Positions 19,102 through 27,340 of a DNA stretch of 54,906 nt are shown here, piece by piece. Made by a program: the position numbers and the translations under genes. Source of the stretch: Deltaproteobacteria bacterium. Its GTDB lineage: Bacteria > Desulfobacterota > Syntrophobacteria > BM002. The notes below the pieces were generated by a model. It saw only the letters and a program-made list of their open reading frames with translations. It did not search any database and was not told the origin of the DNA. Position 1 is the stretch's first letter; each line of letters starts with the position of its first letter. The stretch lies in contig JAJDNB010000044.1 in assembly GCA_022340905.1 (NCBI GenBank), forward strand, positions 1-54,906, read 5' to 3'.

Positions 19102-19556
19102 AAATCAACAAGAACAAAAAAGACAAAGATTTGTCCTTGGATACTCTCATCGGTCCGAACACTGTTTTCGAAGGGTCAATCCAGAGTGACCGAAGTGTTT
19201 GTGTCGAGGGCAGTATTCGAGGAAGAATTGAGGCCAAAGGCGAGGTTGTAGTTGGTCGCGAAGGTAAGGTAGAGGCTGATGTTTACGCCGACTCCATTGT
19301 AGTGGGGGGGCAGGTTATTGGCAATATTAACGCTCGGAGCCGATTAGAAATCACTCCCACGGGGCGGGTGACCGGAGACATTGAGGCAACAACCATCTCC
19401 GTTGCTGAGGGTGGAATGGTGGACGGTTCTTTCAAAATGATGGAGGCAACGGAAACCGTTTATCCGCAATTGGAAAGTGGATTATCTGTGAAAAAAAAAG
19501 ACCGGGCCAACATCCAGTCCTCTTCTGATCCCATCGAAAGCCTACCCCAGGCGTGA
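19098..19556 (+). CDS. Bactofilin (polymer-forming cytoskeletal protein)
   Basis: 152 residues from the ATG that overlaps the M23 stop. The core LIGPNTVFEGSIQSDRSVCV, EGSIRGRIEAKGEVVVGREG and AKVEADVY-like repeats form the right-handed beta-helix that polymerises without nucleotide. Basic N- and unstructured C-terminal tails flank it, as in BacA/CcmA proteins. The frame is open upstream to 19014, but that part overlaps the peptidase domain and is not bactofilin-like. It probably scaffolds the M23 enzyme at a membrane site. Confidence 0.92.
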   Translation: MKINKNKKDKDLSLDTLIGPNTVFEGSIQSDRSVCVEGSIRGRIEAKGEVVVGREGKVEADVYADSIVVGGQVIGNINARSRLEITPTGRVTGDIEATTISVAEGGMVDGSFKMMEATETVYPQLESGLSVKKKDRANIQSSSDPIESLPQA

Positions 19557-19721
19557 GTTAAGCTCCATGCAGAGCAGTTTATGAAGTCAAATCGCATAGC
19601 ACTAAGTGCAGAGCGCAATGCGCCAAACTGCCATTGTCATGATTTCTTATACTTCTGCGCTATGCCCTATGCGATCTGAGAGCAACTCAAAGCCAGATAC
19701 TTGAAAATATCAAAATAATCC
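19557..19721. repeat. Spacer with GCGCTATGCCCTATGCG words
   Basis: Two opposed CATAG-type words (CGCATAGCAC and GCGCTATGCCCTATGCGATC) lie between the bactofilin gene and the following membrane-protein gene. No terminator is evident. Confidence 0.55.
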
Positions 19722-20531
19722 ATGGAAAGTGACTACTCAATAACAATCTTTTCCAGAAATAAGGGCAAGACCCGAACCTTCAATCTGGATCGTCGCTTTT
19801 TTTACTTGCCCTTAGCGATGGTAATAGTCTTGGTGGCGAGCTGTATTTTCTTTGCCCAAGCCTATTTCCAAAAACGAGAGGAAAGCCAGAGATTGGAGGA
19901 TAGGATAGCCGTTCTCGAACATCTCATGACCAAGATTGAGGAGCGTTCAGAAAGGCAGGGTGGAGAGGATCCCGGGAAAGCCATAGCAGAAACTGCAGTC
20001 GAGCCACCAGTGGAGGTCGCCGCGGTCCAGAAGAACACGAAGAAAGCCTCAGAAACCAGAGAGTCTCAGATCCAGATTGGTGGTGAAACAGAAACCGCTG
20101 GGCAACCTGAGGTCAAGGCTGACGATGCCAAAGTCATGCCGCTGTCGGGAGGTGGAGAAGGCTTTGAATTTAACTTCAAACTAATAAATCTTATTGGTGA
20201 ACCCTTAGCTGGGTATGTGGCCATTATTGCTTCTCTCAAACCACCGCAACAACCGCGATTTATCTCTTTCCCAAGCATGAGATTGGAAGATGGTATGCCC
20301 GTCAAACTGAGAAAATCGGTGGGATTCAGCATACGGTATTTCAAATATGTCACAGGAAGATTTGCCTTTCCATTCTCACATTCTGAATCTTTTCGCATCT
20401 TGGTCTATGACCAAGAGGAGCACCTCATCTTGGATTCAACGGTCCAGGCGGAGGATGTGGCCGTTAGCGAACTGATGAATGAAGAAGTAACTCCGCCTGC
20501 CTATCCTTCAGACCAATCCTTGAGTTCCTAG
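19722..20531 (+). CDS. Uncharacterised single-pass membrane protein
   Basis: 269 residues, not recognised with certainty. A basic N-terminus (FSRNKGKTRTFNLDRRFF) resembles the N-terminus of the M23 protein two genes upstream. It is followed by one membrane helix (about 28-48), a short coiled coil (50-78), an acidic/Pro-rich linker, and a C-terminal globular part (about 150-255) predicted to be beta-rich, with FNFKLINLIGEPLAGYVAII and RYFKYVTGRFAFPF. Topology suggests a periplasmic C-terminal domain. Position after M23 and bactofilin suggests a third component of the same envelope-shape module; this is inference from context. Confidence 0.7.
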   Translation: MESDYSITIFSRNKGKTRTFNLDRRFFYLPLAMVIVLVASCIFFAQAYFQKREESQRLEDRIAVLEHLMTKIEERSERQGGEDPGKAIAETAVEPPVEVAAVQKNTKKASETRESQIQIGGETETAGQPEVKADDAKVMPLSGGGEGFEFNFKLINLIGEPLAGYVAIIASLKPPQQPRFISFPSMRLEDGMPVKLRKSVGFSIRYFKYVTGRFAFPFSHSESFRILVYDQEEHLILDSTVQAEDVAVSELMNEEVTPPAYPSDQSLSS

Positions 20532-20593
20532 CAACTACCCGTTCTTCACAAACCGCCTACTGGCATCACAGAGATTGCCATCCTTCCGGGGGC

Positions 20594-20658
20594 CGATATG
20601 CGATGTGAGATTCGGGCAGAAGTAGTTGGTGATCCCACATCTCACATCCCATATCTCC
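20594..20658. repeat. Inverted GATGTGAGATT element
   Basis: GATATGCGATGTGAGATT on the left and ATCCCACATCTCACATCCCA on the right with about 25 nt between. It lies between convergent genes, where it could also act as a terminator hairpin. Confidence 0.6.
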
Positions 20659-20670
20659 CGCGCCACCCCC

Positions 20671-21594
20671 TCAAAAATCAAAATTTCTGTACAGCTCTTT
20701 CCAATGTTGTACGTGTGTTTTCATGCCTGCCACATCAAGAACGCCTTCCTCGGTGACAAAACCTGAAAGAAGTTTGGCAGGGGTAAGGTCGAAGTATACG
20801 TTGTCACATTGTTTTTCATGCTGCGGCCACACCTCATTACCGGATTTGGATTCCAGCACACAATTGCTGGAGTCCATGGCAACATTAATCTTGTAGGTGT
20901 CGGCTGCCACAAAAAAATCGCGACCATGGCTGTGTGAAACGAGGGCTGATAAATAGGTGCCAGTCTTATTTACTACTCCCAAATCACCTAAGATCGTATC
21001 GGCTCCCACTAGCACCAAGTCCGTACTTGGGATGGCTAGTCCCATTTGGGCATCGGTAATCATACGGAGGTCGGCGAAGATATGCTTTAGGTTTTCGAAT
21101 AAACGACGTCCCTCCATCAAAGGGCGGGACTCTGCGATGACAACCCGGCAATTGGGCGGTAGGCTGTATTTCAGTATTGATTCAACCGTGGAGGAATAGC
21201 TGAGGGTAAGCACCGAATCACGGTTCTTCAGTATCGCTCGGGAGGCCTCAACCTGGAGCTCGACAATTCTTTGTTGCTTTTTCAGTAATTCTTCTCCCAA
21301 TAGTATCCCTCGTTGCTGCGCTTCAGGAAAAGAAATGCGATCATTGATTTTCTCCTCAAAGCGATGGCAAAAAACCAGGCTCCAATTGCAGATTGGTGCC
21401 ATTGACGGACGCACCTTTGCCAGAGATAGCGCGGTTTTTCTCACTGAAGTAACGAGTTGCCCCACATCTTTTCCACGAGAGCGTTTACACACATCCATGA
21501 GAGTTTTAACGGCAGAAGTCGCCAACTGTGCTGCCCCGTGACTCCTGTCCTTCGCTAGCGCATCGATTTTTTTGTCAATCCAATCCATAGGCAC
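20671..21594 (-). CDS. eIF-2B alpha/beta/delta-like isomerase-family protein
   Basis: 307 residues. The C-terminal Rossmann-like half has the family pattern RVVIAESRPLMEGRRLFENL, DLVLVGADTILGDLGVVNKT and FFVAADTYKIN. The family includes translation factor eIF2B subunits, methylthioribose-1-phosphate isomerase and ribose-1,5-bisphosphate isomerase. The GAD of VGADTI matches the conserved acidic residue of the isomerase site. The normal MtnA N-terminal signature is missing, so it is not MtnA; a sugar-phosphate isomerase is plausible but not proven. Start GTG; an ATG two codons later is equally possible. Its upstream region is a long repeat. Confidence 0.72.
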   Translation of the reverse strand: MPMDWIDKKIDALAKDRSHGAAQLATSAVKTLMDVCKRSRGKDVGQLVTSVRKTALSLAKVRPSMAPICNWSLVFCHRFEEKINDRISFPEAQQRGILLGEELLKKQQRIVELQVEASRAILKNRDSVLTLSYSSTVESILKYSLPPNCRVVIAESRPLMEGRRLFENLKHIFADLRMITDAQMGLAIPSTDLVLVGADTILGDLGVVNKTGTYLSALVSHSHGRDFFVAADTYKINVAMDSSNCVLESKSGNEVWPQHEKQCDNVYFDLTPAKLLSGFVTEEGVLDVAGMKTHVQHWKELYRNFDF

Positions 21595-21657
21595 AGGTCT
21601 AGGTTACAATGTGAGATCAGCAAAACCACAAAGTGTACAAAGATCACAAAGAGAAAG

Positions 21658-21772
21658 CAGATGTGAGATGTGTGATGTTTGGTTATCCACTATTGTCGCT
21701 TCTCAAATCCCAGATCCCACATCCCAGATCTCAGATCTCAGATCTCAGATCTCACATCTCTTGATCCGTTGG
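21658..21772. repeat. Expanded GATCTCAGATCTCA inverted element
   Basis: Left arm AGATGTGAGATGTGTGATG. The right arm is an array of AGATCTCAGATCTCAGATCT units after CCCACATCCCAGAT, ending CACATCTCTTGATCCGTTG. It is the longest copy of this element in the window and shows unit expansion. Confidence 0.75.
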
Positions 21773-21802
21773 TTACCCCGCGGTTAAGATCACTCTGTTG
21801 CA

Positions 21803-22237
21803 CTACTCTGATAGCACTCGTTCCAGGGCTTCTTTCAGTGCCGGGACCGTTTTTAGTTGGTTGATTTCTTCTGGAAGGACCCAGCGCATTTCAACGTTTT
21901 CCCAGTCCAGCCTGATTTTATCAGGACTGTGGACAATAAAAAGGAAAGGGTGAACCCGCCAGGCACGATTTCTAACCTGATCGAAAACCTCGAGGGACTT
22001 GCCTTTTTTTACTAAGGAGACGTCTTCTTTGCCAAGCCCCACCTCCTCAATCATTTCCACATATGCTTGTTTCAGCGGATCTACACTCTCCAAATAGCCG
22101 CTAACCCCGGACCAATGCCCCCTGTAGGTACCAACTTTTCCGCTTCTTTTGAGAACCAAAACTTTCCCGTCTGAAGTGAGAAAAACGGTGACCACATCTT
22201 GAAATTTTTCCTTCTTCATTCGTTCTGGATTGCTCAA
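21803..22237 (-). CDS. Nudix hydrolase-like protein with shortened box
   Basis: 144 residues with the Nudix fold: VTVFLTSDGKVLVLKRSGKV, RGHWSGVSGYLE and a C-terminal RWVLPEEINQL. The Nudix box GYLESVDPLKQAYVEMIEEV ends GL and is one residue short. It keeps the EMIEE metal-binding glutamates but has Asp at the first Glu position and Val in place of the consensus Arg. Members usually hydrolyse nucleoside diphosphates linked to another moiety; substrate is unknown. The TTG start has GAGGAG about 9 nt upstream; an ATG at codon 7 lacks one. Confidence 0.78.
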   Translation of the reverse strand: MSNPERMKKEKFQDVVTVFLTSDGKVLVLKRSGKVGTYRGHWSGVSGYLESVDPLKQAYVEMIEEVGLGKEDVSLVKKGKSLEVFDQVRNRAWRVHPFLFIVHSPDKIRLDWENVEMRWVLPEEINQLKTVPALKEALERVLSE

Positions 22238-22541
22238 AGGCCATACTCCTCTGAGAAATATACGGTAGACGCTGAGGAAAAGGGTGATTACTATTTGAGC
22301 ACAATGCGGTTGTTAATGCAAAGTTTAGACTGAATTAGTAAGATAGTGTGCGGTGCAACCTAATGTTCATGCTTATTATGGTCCAAGGCTCAAGGTTCAC
22401 GGTACAAGGGAGATAACCTACAGCCAGAATTCACCAGTCATGATTAGCATGATTCGGACCATAGCCTCCAGCAAGTGAAAAGACAATCAGAACAGTTTTT
22501 GAACGCTCTGCGCCATGCTGAATTATAGGAGACTTTAGAAA
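22238..22541. other. Divergent spacer before the M16 protease gene
   Basis: Mostly unique sequence with one GGCTCAAGGTTCACGGTACA word and a TGGTCC...GGACCA pair about 75 nt apart. No gene is seen, and no promoter is convincing. Confidence 0.4.
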
Positions 22542-25277
22542 ATGAGGAAAGTAATAGTTGTTTGGTGTTCAGTGTTGATACTGGGCCTGATTTCCCCGGT
22601 TTTCGCCCAAAGTGGAGGCTCACAGGATGTCGATCTTGGGACCTTGGGGCTGCCGGAAGATGTGGTTGCGAGAGTTAGCAATGTGTTACCCTCAAAGCCG
22701 GGCGACACGTTCGTGCAAATGCGAAATGGCATGACCGTTCTCATCCGAGAAAATCATTCCTCCCGGGTCGTCTCCACTCAAATACTGGTAAAAACGGGTT
22801 CTATCGATGAGGGCAAGTATTTCTTTGGTGGACTGTCTCACTATCTCGAACACGTGGTTGCAGGCGGTAGTACCCGTTCCTTCACCGAAGCGGAAGCTCA
22901 GAAAACCCTAAAGTCACTAGGGGGTGCCAGCAATGCTTACACCAGCTATGACCAGACGGTCTATTTCATTAACACAACTGGAGAGCATTACCGAGAAGCC
23001 TTAAGATTGCTTTTTTCTTACGTGTCTGAATCTCTTTTGGATCCCAATGAAGTGAAAAGGGAAAAGGCAGTGATACAACAGGAGTTCAAACTGGGGGAGA
23101 CCAACGGAGGTCGACAGTTGTGGAAGTTGTTTTCCCACACCTCCTATCTCAGACATCCTGTTCGTCACCCGGTAATTGGCTACGAGGATGTTTTTGTGGC
23201 CAGCACTCGTGATGATCTCCTGGACTACTATCGGCAGCGATATGTCCCCCAGAACATGATAGTAACGGTTGTTGGGGATGTAAGAACTGCTGAGGCTTTG
23301 AAAACGGTAGTTGAGCTGAGCAGGAACATGGCTAGGACTTTCAGTCCACCCATAGTGATTGAGAAGGAGCCAAAGCAGACCACACCAAGATGGGTAGAAA
23401 AATCATTTCCTCCCGCCAGATTAACAACCATGATGCTCGGTTTCCACACGGTCCCCTTGAATCACCCGGATCTTTACCCGTTAGATTTAATGGCAATTAT
23501 CCTCGGCCAGGGAAGGACCAGCAGACTCTATCACAACGTTAAAGACCAAAAGGGCTTGGTGCTTTCAGTGAGCGCTTCCAGTTGGACCCCTTCTTACGCA
23601 CCTGGACTATTTAGCTTTTCTTTTAGCCTGGCACGCGAAAAGGTTGAACCGACGTTGGCCGCCACCTGGGAAGAGATAGCTCGCATAAAGAAGACCTTGG
23701 TGAAAAAGAGCGAACTGGAAAAGGCCAAGCGTCAGATTGTTGCTGATTTTGTCTTCTCCAAACAGTCCGCATCTGGTATGGCCTCAAGCCTGGCCAGTTC
23801 CTTTGCTGCCACAGGTGACCCTTATTTCGACAGTGTATATGTGGAGAGGATCAAGGCAGTCAGTCGAGAAGAGATTCGTCGGGTGGCCCGCACCTACTTG
23901 CGCCAAGAGGCCAGCACGGTTTCTATTTTATCTCCTCCACGGAAGCCGGCAGAAAGGGCGGAAGCTTCTCCTGGGATTAGGGGAGCAAAAATCACCAAGG
24001 TCACTTTCGACAATGGATTGACCTTGCTCCTGAAGCGCAATCCTTCGGTACCAATTGTAAATTTCCAAGTTTTTGGCCTCGGAGGACAAAGGTTTGAGCC
24101 AGAGGACCTGGAGGGCATCGGTAATTTCACCATGGAACTAGTGACCAAAGGGACTCGCAGCAGAAGCAAGAGCGATATCGCTGAAACCATTGAAAGCTTA
24201 GGTGGAAGCCTGGACTCCGGCTCAGGACGGAATACCTACTATCTTTCCCTATCGGTACTCAAGGATGACGCTGACATAGGATTGGAATTATTGGCAGATG
24301 TGCTCCAAAACCCAAACTTTCCAGAAGAAGAAATCAAAAAGCAACGGGCTGATACCTTACTGGCTATCCGTCGTCTTGATGAGAGTTGGGAAAACGAGGT
24401 GGCACGAGTCTTTCGCAGCCATTACTATCGGCAGCATCCCTATGGGAATGACATTGTTGGCACTGAAGAGGCGATCAACAAGATGAGCCGTGAGGACATC
24501 ATGAACTTCTATGAGCACATGGTCACGCCCAACAATGCGGTGCTGGCAATTTTTGGTGATATTGATCCAGAGACGATGGCGGCAAAAGTAAAGTCCGCAC
24601 TAGGCAAATGGAAACGAGGAGAGGTCGCTGAACCTGGGATCAAGAAGGTAGTAGCGCCACTTGCTCGCGATGAGAGCATCAAAAAACAGACAGACAAAGT
24701 ATCGGCTGCCATTTATCTGGGCACGAATGGCATTACTATGGAAGATCCCGACAGGCCGACAGTGGCTGTAATAGACGCGGTTTTGTCTGGTATTGGCTAC
24801 CCCAGCGGATGGTTGCAAGAGGCCTTGAGGGGAGGGAATCAAAGTTTAGTTTACGTTGTTCATGCTTTCCCTGTTTCTGGTATCGATGGCGGCCATTTTG
24901 CGATTATTACCCAGACCACTATGGCCAACTACGACAAAGTGTTAGAGATAATTTTGGCGAACCTTAAAAAGATTCAGCAGCAGCCGTTGGACCGCGAAGA
25001 ACTGGCAGCTGCAAAGGATATGGTTATCACCATGCATGAGATGAGTTTGGAGACCAATGGTGCTCAGGCCCGTAGTGCGGCAGTAAATGAGGTATTAGGG
25101 TTGGGATACGATTGGGACGCTCGCTACCCACAACTTGTTGAACAGGTTAGCGCAAAGGATGTCCTCAGAGTCGCTCGCAGGCTTTTCAAATACCATTTAA
25201 TTGTGAGTGCCATTCCAGAAAAGCCGGTGGAAGCAATTATCCCACCAGAACAGAAGCAAAGAATGCATGCCCGGTAG
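22542..25277 (+). CDS. M16 zinc peptidase, two tandem domains, secreted
   Basis: 911 residues. The signal peptide (about 1-23) ends SPVFAQ, so the protein is periplasmic. The first M16 half carries the inverted zinc motif HYLEH at 100-104 and a downstream Glu in the EREKA-like segment (KREKAVIQQEF). The second half starts near residue 480 (ITKVTFDNGLTLLLKRN) and lacks HxxEH, as usual for the partner domain of a clam-shell pitrilysin-type protease. It probably degrades small peptides in the envelope. AGGAG precedes the ATG. It stands alone between repeat-bearing spacers. Confidence 0.93.
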   Translation: MRKVIVVWCSVLILGLISPVFAQSGGSQDVDLGTLGLPEDVVARVSNVLPSKPGDTFVQMRNGMTVLIRENHSSRVVSTQILVKTGSIDEGKYFFGGLSHYLEHVVAGGSTRSFTEAEAQKTLKSLGGASNAYTSYDQTVYFINTTGEHYREALRLLFSYVSESLLDPNEVKREKAVIQQEFKLGETNGGRQLWKLFSHTSYLRHPVRHPVIGYEDVFVASTRDDLLDYYRQRYVPQNMIVTVVGDVRTAEALKTVVELSRNMARTFSPPIVIEKEPKQTTPRWVEKSFPPARLTTMMLGFHTVPLNHPDLYPLDLMAIILGQGRTSRLYHNVKDQKGLVLSVSASSWTPSYAPGLFSFSFSLAREKVEPTLAATWEEIARIKKTLVKKSELEKAKRQIVADFVFSKQSASGMASSLASSFAATGDPYFDSVYVERIKAVSREEIRRVARTYLRQEASTVSILSPPRKPAERAEASPGIRGAKITKVTFDNGLTLLLKRNPSVPIVNFQVFGLGGQRFEPEDLEGIGNFTMELVTKGTRSRSKSDIAETIESLGGSLDSGSGRNTYYLSLSVLKDDADIGLELLADVLQNPNFPEEEIKKQRADTLLAIRRLDESWENEVARVFRSHYYRQHPYGNDIVGTEEAINKMSREDIMNFYEHMVTPNNAVLAIFGDIDPETMAAKVKSALGKWKRGEVAEPGIKKVVAPLARDESIKKQTDKVSAAIYLGTNGITMEDPDRPTVAVIDAVLSGIGYPSGWLQEALRGGNQSLVYVVHAFPVSGIDGGHFAIITQTTMANYDKVLEIILANLKKIQQQPLDREELAAAKDMVITMHEMSLETNGAQARSAAVNEVLGLGYDWDARYPQLVEQVSAKDVLRVARRLFKYHLIVSAIPEKPVEAIIPPEQKQRMHAR

Positions 25278-25441
25278 GAAAGATTTTGAATTGTGGAATG
25301 GGGAATAAGGAACGGGGAACTGACAGACAAGGCCACAATCCGCATTCCGATTTCCCCATTCCCAATTGGTGAAGACTTCTTTCTTGTCAAAGAGGTTGCT
25401 CAATGATACATTAATTAGAAGATCGAGAAGGTCTTTTCGCG

Positions 25442-25471
25442 AGCCTGGATGTTTCATGAATCATCCAGGCT
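25442..25471 (+). other. Perfect 10-bp hairpin upstream of cooT
   Basis: AGCCTGGATG and CATCCAGGCT pair perfectly around a 10-nt loop. A similar imperfect element lies in front of rseP at 2970-3022. It precedes the terminator-like hairpin at 25484-25521. Confidence 0.5.
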
Positions 25472-25483
25472 AAGGGTCATGAA

Positions 25484-25521
25484 GGCCACGCCACAGAAGG
25501 GTTGTCGTGGCCCTATTTTTT
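25484..25521 (+). terminator. Rho-independent terminator-like hairpin before cooT
   Basis: GGCCACG and CGTGGCC form a 7-bp GC-rich stem with a 15-nt loop, followed by CTATTTTTT. It lies about 200 nt after the protease stop and 45 nt before cooT. It could end the protease transcript or act as an attenuator for cooT. Confidence 0.55.
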
Positions 25522-25564
25522 GTGGCACCTGGATAATCTTATTGCTGTCTGGAGGTGTAACATC

Positions 25565-25750
25565 ATGTGTGAGGCCAACGCCTATCTGCTCAGGGAAGGT
25601 AAAGAGGAGTTGATACTCGAGGCTGTGGATATTTTGGAGCAAGATGAAGAGGGGAAGATTCGCCTGGCAAATATCTTCGGGGAGCAGAAGCTGCTGGACG
25701 CCAAATTGAAGATGATGTCACTGGTGAATCACAGAATCATCCTCGAGTAA
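25565..25750 (+). CDS. CooT-like nickel-binding protein
   Basis: 61 residues from the ATG of MCEANAYL, which has GGAGGTGTAACATC upstream; an upstream in-frame ATG would add 21 residues through the terminator stem. MCEANAYLLREGKEELILEA and DAKLKMMSLVNHRIILE match the small CooT family, whose Cys2 binds nickel in the CO-dehydrogenase accessory protein of Rhodospirillum rubrum. Many anaerobes encode paralogues away from CO dehydrogenase. No nickel-enzyme gene is present in the window, so the partner is unknown. Confidence 0.82.
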   Translation: MCEANAYLLREGKEELILEAVDILEQDEEGKIRLANIFGEQKLLDAKLKMMSLVNHRIILE

Positions 25751-26175
25751 AAAACAAGCAATCTCTCGCCCGTTCCCCCTCGATTAACTCGGGGTCTCTC
25801 GAGTCCCCAGAGAACTATTAATACTAAGCACTAGGCGCGATGATGCTGAGAAGTCGGAGGTCAGAGGACAGATGACAGATTTCAGATTGCGGATTCGGGA
25901 ATTAGAAAATTAGGTAATTCGTAGAAACCGTAGAAATCGTAAAATTCGTAGAAGTCGCCGACTTGGCTCACAGCTGGCGGCTCACAGGAAAAACCAAAGG
26001 CATTTGTGATTATAAGCTTGGTATCCTTTCTCGCTTTTCTCGCCTGTCTAGCCTTTCTCGATTCTCTTTACCGTTTACCGCTCACGGCTTACCGCTTACC
26101 GTATAACAAATAACTAATAACGGATAACATCACTGCCAGCTGGCTCCTGGATTCTGACTCGTGACTACTTGTTTC
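25751..26175. repeat. Mosaic repeat cassette upstream of glpX stop
   Basis: Order of words on the plus strand: AAGTCGGAGGTCAGAGGACA, ATTGCGGATTCGG, AATTAGAAAATTAGG, TCGTAGAAACCGTAGAAATC, TTTACCGCTCACGGCTTACC, CCGTATAACAAATAACTAAT and a CTCCTGGATTCTGACTC word. No gene is seen. The order is nearly the same as at 29547 and 50326. Confidence 0.75.
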
Positions 26176-27186
26176 TTAAATCTCGATTTCCCGGGCCTCG
26201 GTTCGTGAGGGAATGGTCTTGATGTCCAGGTTGTGGTAAGCAGTCACATAACGCACCGTGGTAGTTTTGACCCTCATGGCCACTGAGTTGGTGATGGCAA
26301 CATTGCCTTCATAGCGAACGCCCGGCAGAAAGTCGCCACCGGTAATGCCGGTAGCACAGAATATGATACTGTCTCCCCTGGCCAAATCCTCGGTTTGGTA
26401 AATCTTATCGATATCCCCTTCGGAGTAACCCTTGTCTAAAGTTTTCCTCCGCTCCTCATCGTTCTTTGGCCACATTTTTACCTGTATCTCGCCCCCTAAA
26501 CACTTGAGGGCGGCAGCTGCAAGTACAGCCTCAGGAGAACCCCCTATACCGAAAAGGATGTTCACCCCTGAATCCTCCATAGCAGTTGCTATAGCCCCGG
26601 CAACGTCACCGTCGCTGATAAGCTTAATCCTCGCACCGGTCTCGCGAATCTGCTCTATTATTTCCGAGTGCCGGGGCCGATCAAGGACTATGGCGGTCAG
26701 ATCCCTGGGGCGAGCGTTGTAAGCCTCGGCCACCCTCTCCAGGTTAGCCTGCACCGGATCGTTTAGGTCAATGCTTCCTTTGGCCCGAGGGCCCACTGCG
26801 ATTTTGTTCACGTAATGGCAGGGGAAAGAGGTAAGAGTACCTTCGTTTCCCACTGCAATTACTGAGATGGCGTTTGGCAGCCCCTTGGAAGTCAGGGTGG
26901 TGCCATCAATCGGGTCCACGGCAATGTCCACCTTTGGATCTCGCAAGCCACCGCCACCCACCTTCTCGCCGATGTACAGCATTGGAGCGTGGTCCTTTTC
27001 TCCTTCTCCAATGATTACGGTGCCGCGAATGCTGACGAGATCCAACATGCCACGCATGGCATCCACAGCCGCCTGATCAGCTGCTTCTTTGTCACCTCTT
27101 CCCATCCAGCGGCTGGCCTTGAGAGCAGCAGCTTCCGTGACTCGAATGAATTCCAGGGTAACTTCCCGGCCCATGTCTATAGCCAT
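26176..27186 (-). CDS. glpX: Fructose-1,6-bisphosphatase class II
   Basis: 336 residues. It dephosphorylates fructose 1,6-bisphosphate in gluconeogenesis. VIIGEGEKDHAPMLYIGE and the metal site DPIDGTT at residues 91-97 are intact, followed by IAVGPRAKGSIDLN and FGIGGSPEAVLAAAAL, all typical of GlpX. GAAGGT precedes the ATG. It lies downstream of a class II aldolase on the same strand with about 150 nt between, so the two enzymes form a gluconeogenic pair converting triose phosphates to fructose 6-phosphate. Confidence 0.96.
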   Translation of the reverse strand: MAIDMGREVTLEFIRVTEAAALKASRWMGRGDKEAADQAAVDAMRGMLDLVSIRGTVIIGEGEKDHAPMLYIGEKVGGGGLRDPKVDIAVDPIDGTTLTSKGLPNAISVIAVGNEGTLTSFPCHYVNKIAVGPRAKGSIDLNDPVQANLERVAEAYNARPRDLTAIVLDRPRHSEIIEQIRETGARIKLISDGDVAGAIATAMEDSGVNILFGIGGSPEAVLAAAALKCLGGEIQVKMWPKNDEERRKTLDKGYSEGDIDKIYQTEDLARGDSIIFCATGITGGDFLPGVRYEGNVAITNSVAMRVKTTTVRYVTAYHNLDIKTIPSRTEAREIEI

Positions 27187-27340
27187 ATGTACCTTCTTTG
27201 TGGATGGACAGTTGTCCTTCTAGTATGAGGGAAACAGGATTGAACCACGGAGTGCGCAGAGCTTTAAAATTTTGAATTTCGAAATTAGCGTCTGTGTCCC
27301 CTGTGATTGAGAAGATCTCTACTATCAATATAGGTTGATA

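Noticed and set aside
25530..25560. Sigma-54 promoter upstream of cooT (TGGCAC ... TTGCT)
   Set aside because: The spacing between the GG and GC elements is 18 nt instead of the required 10.
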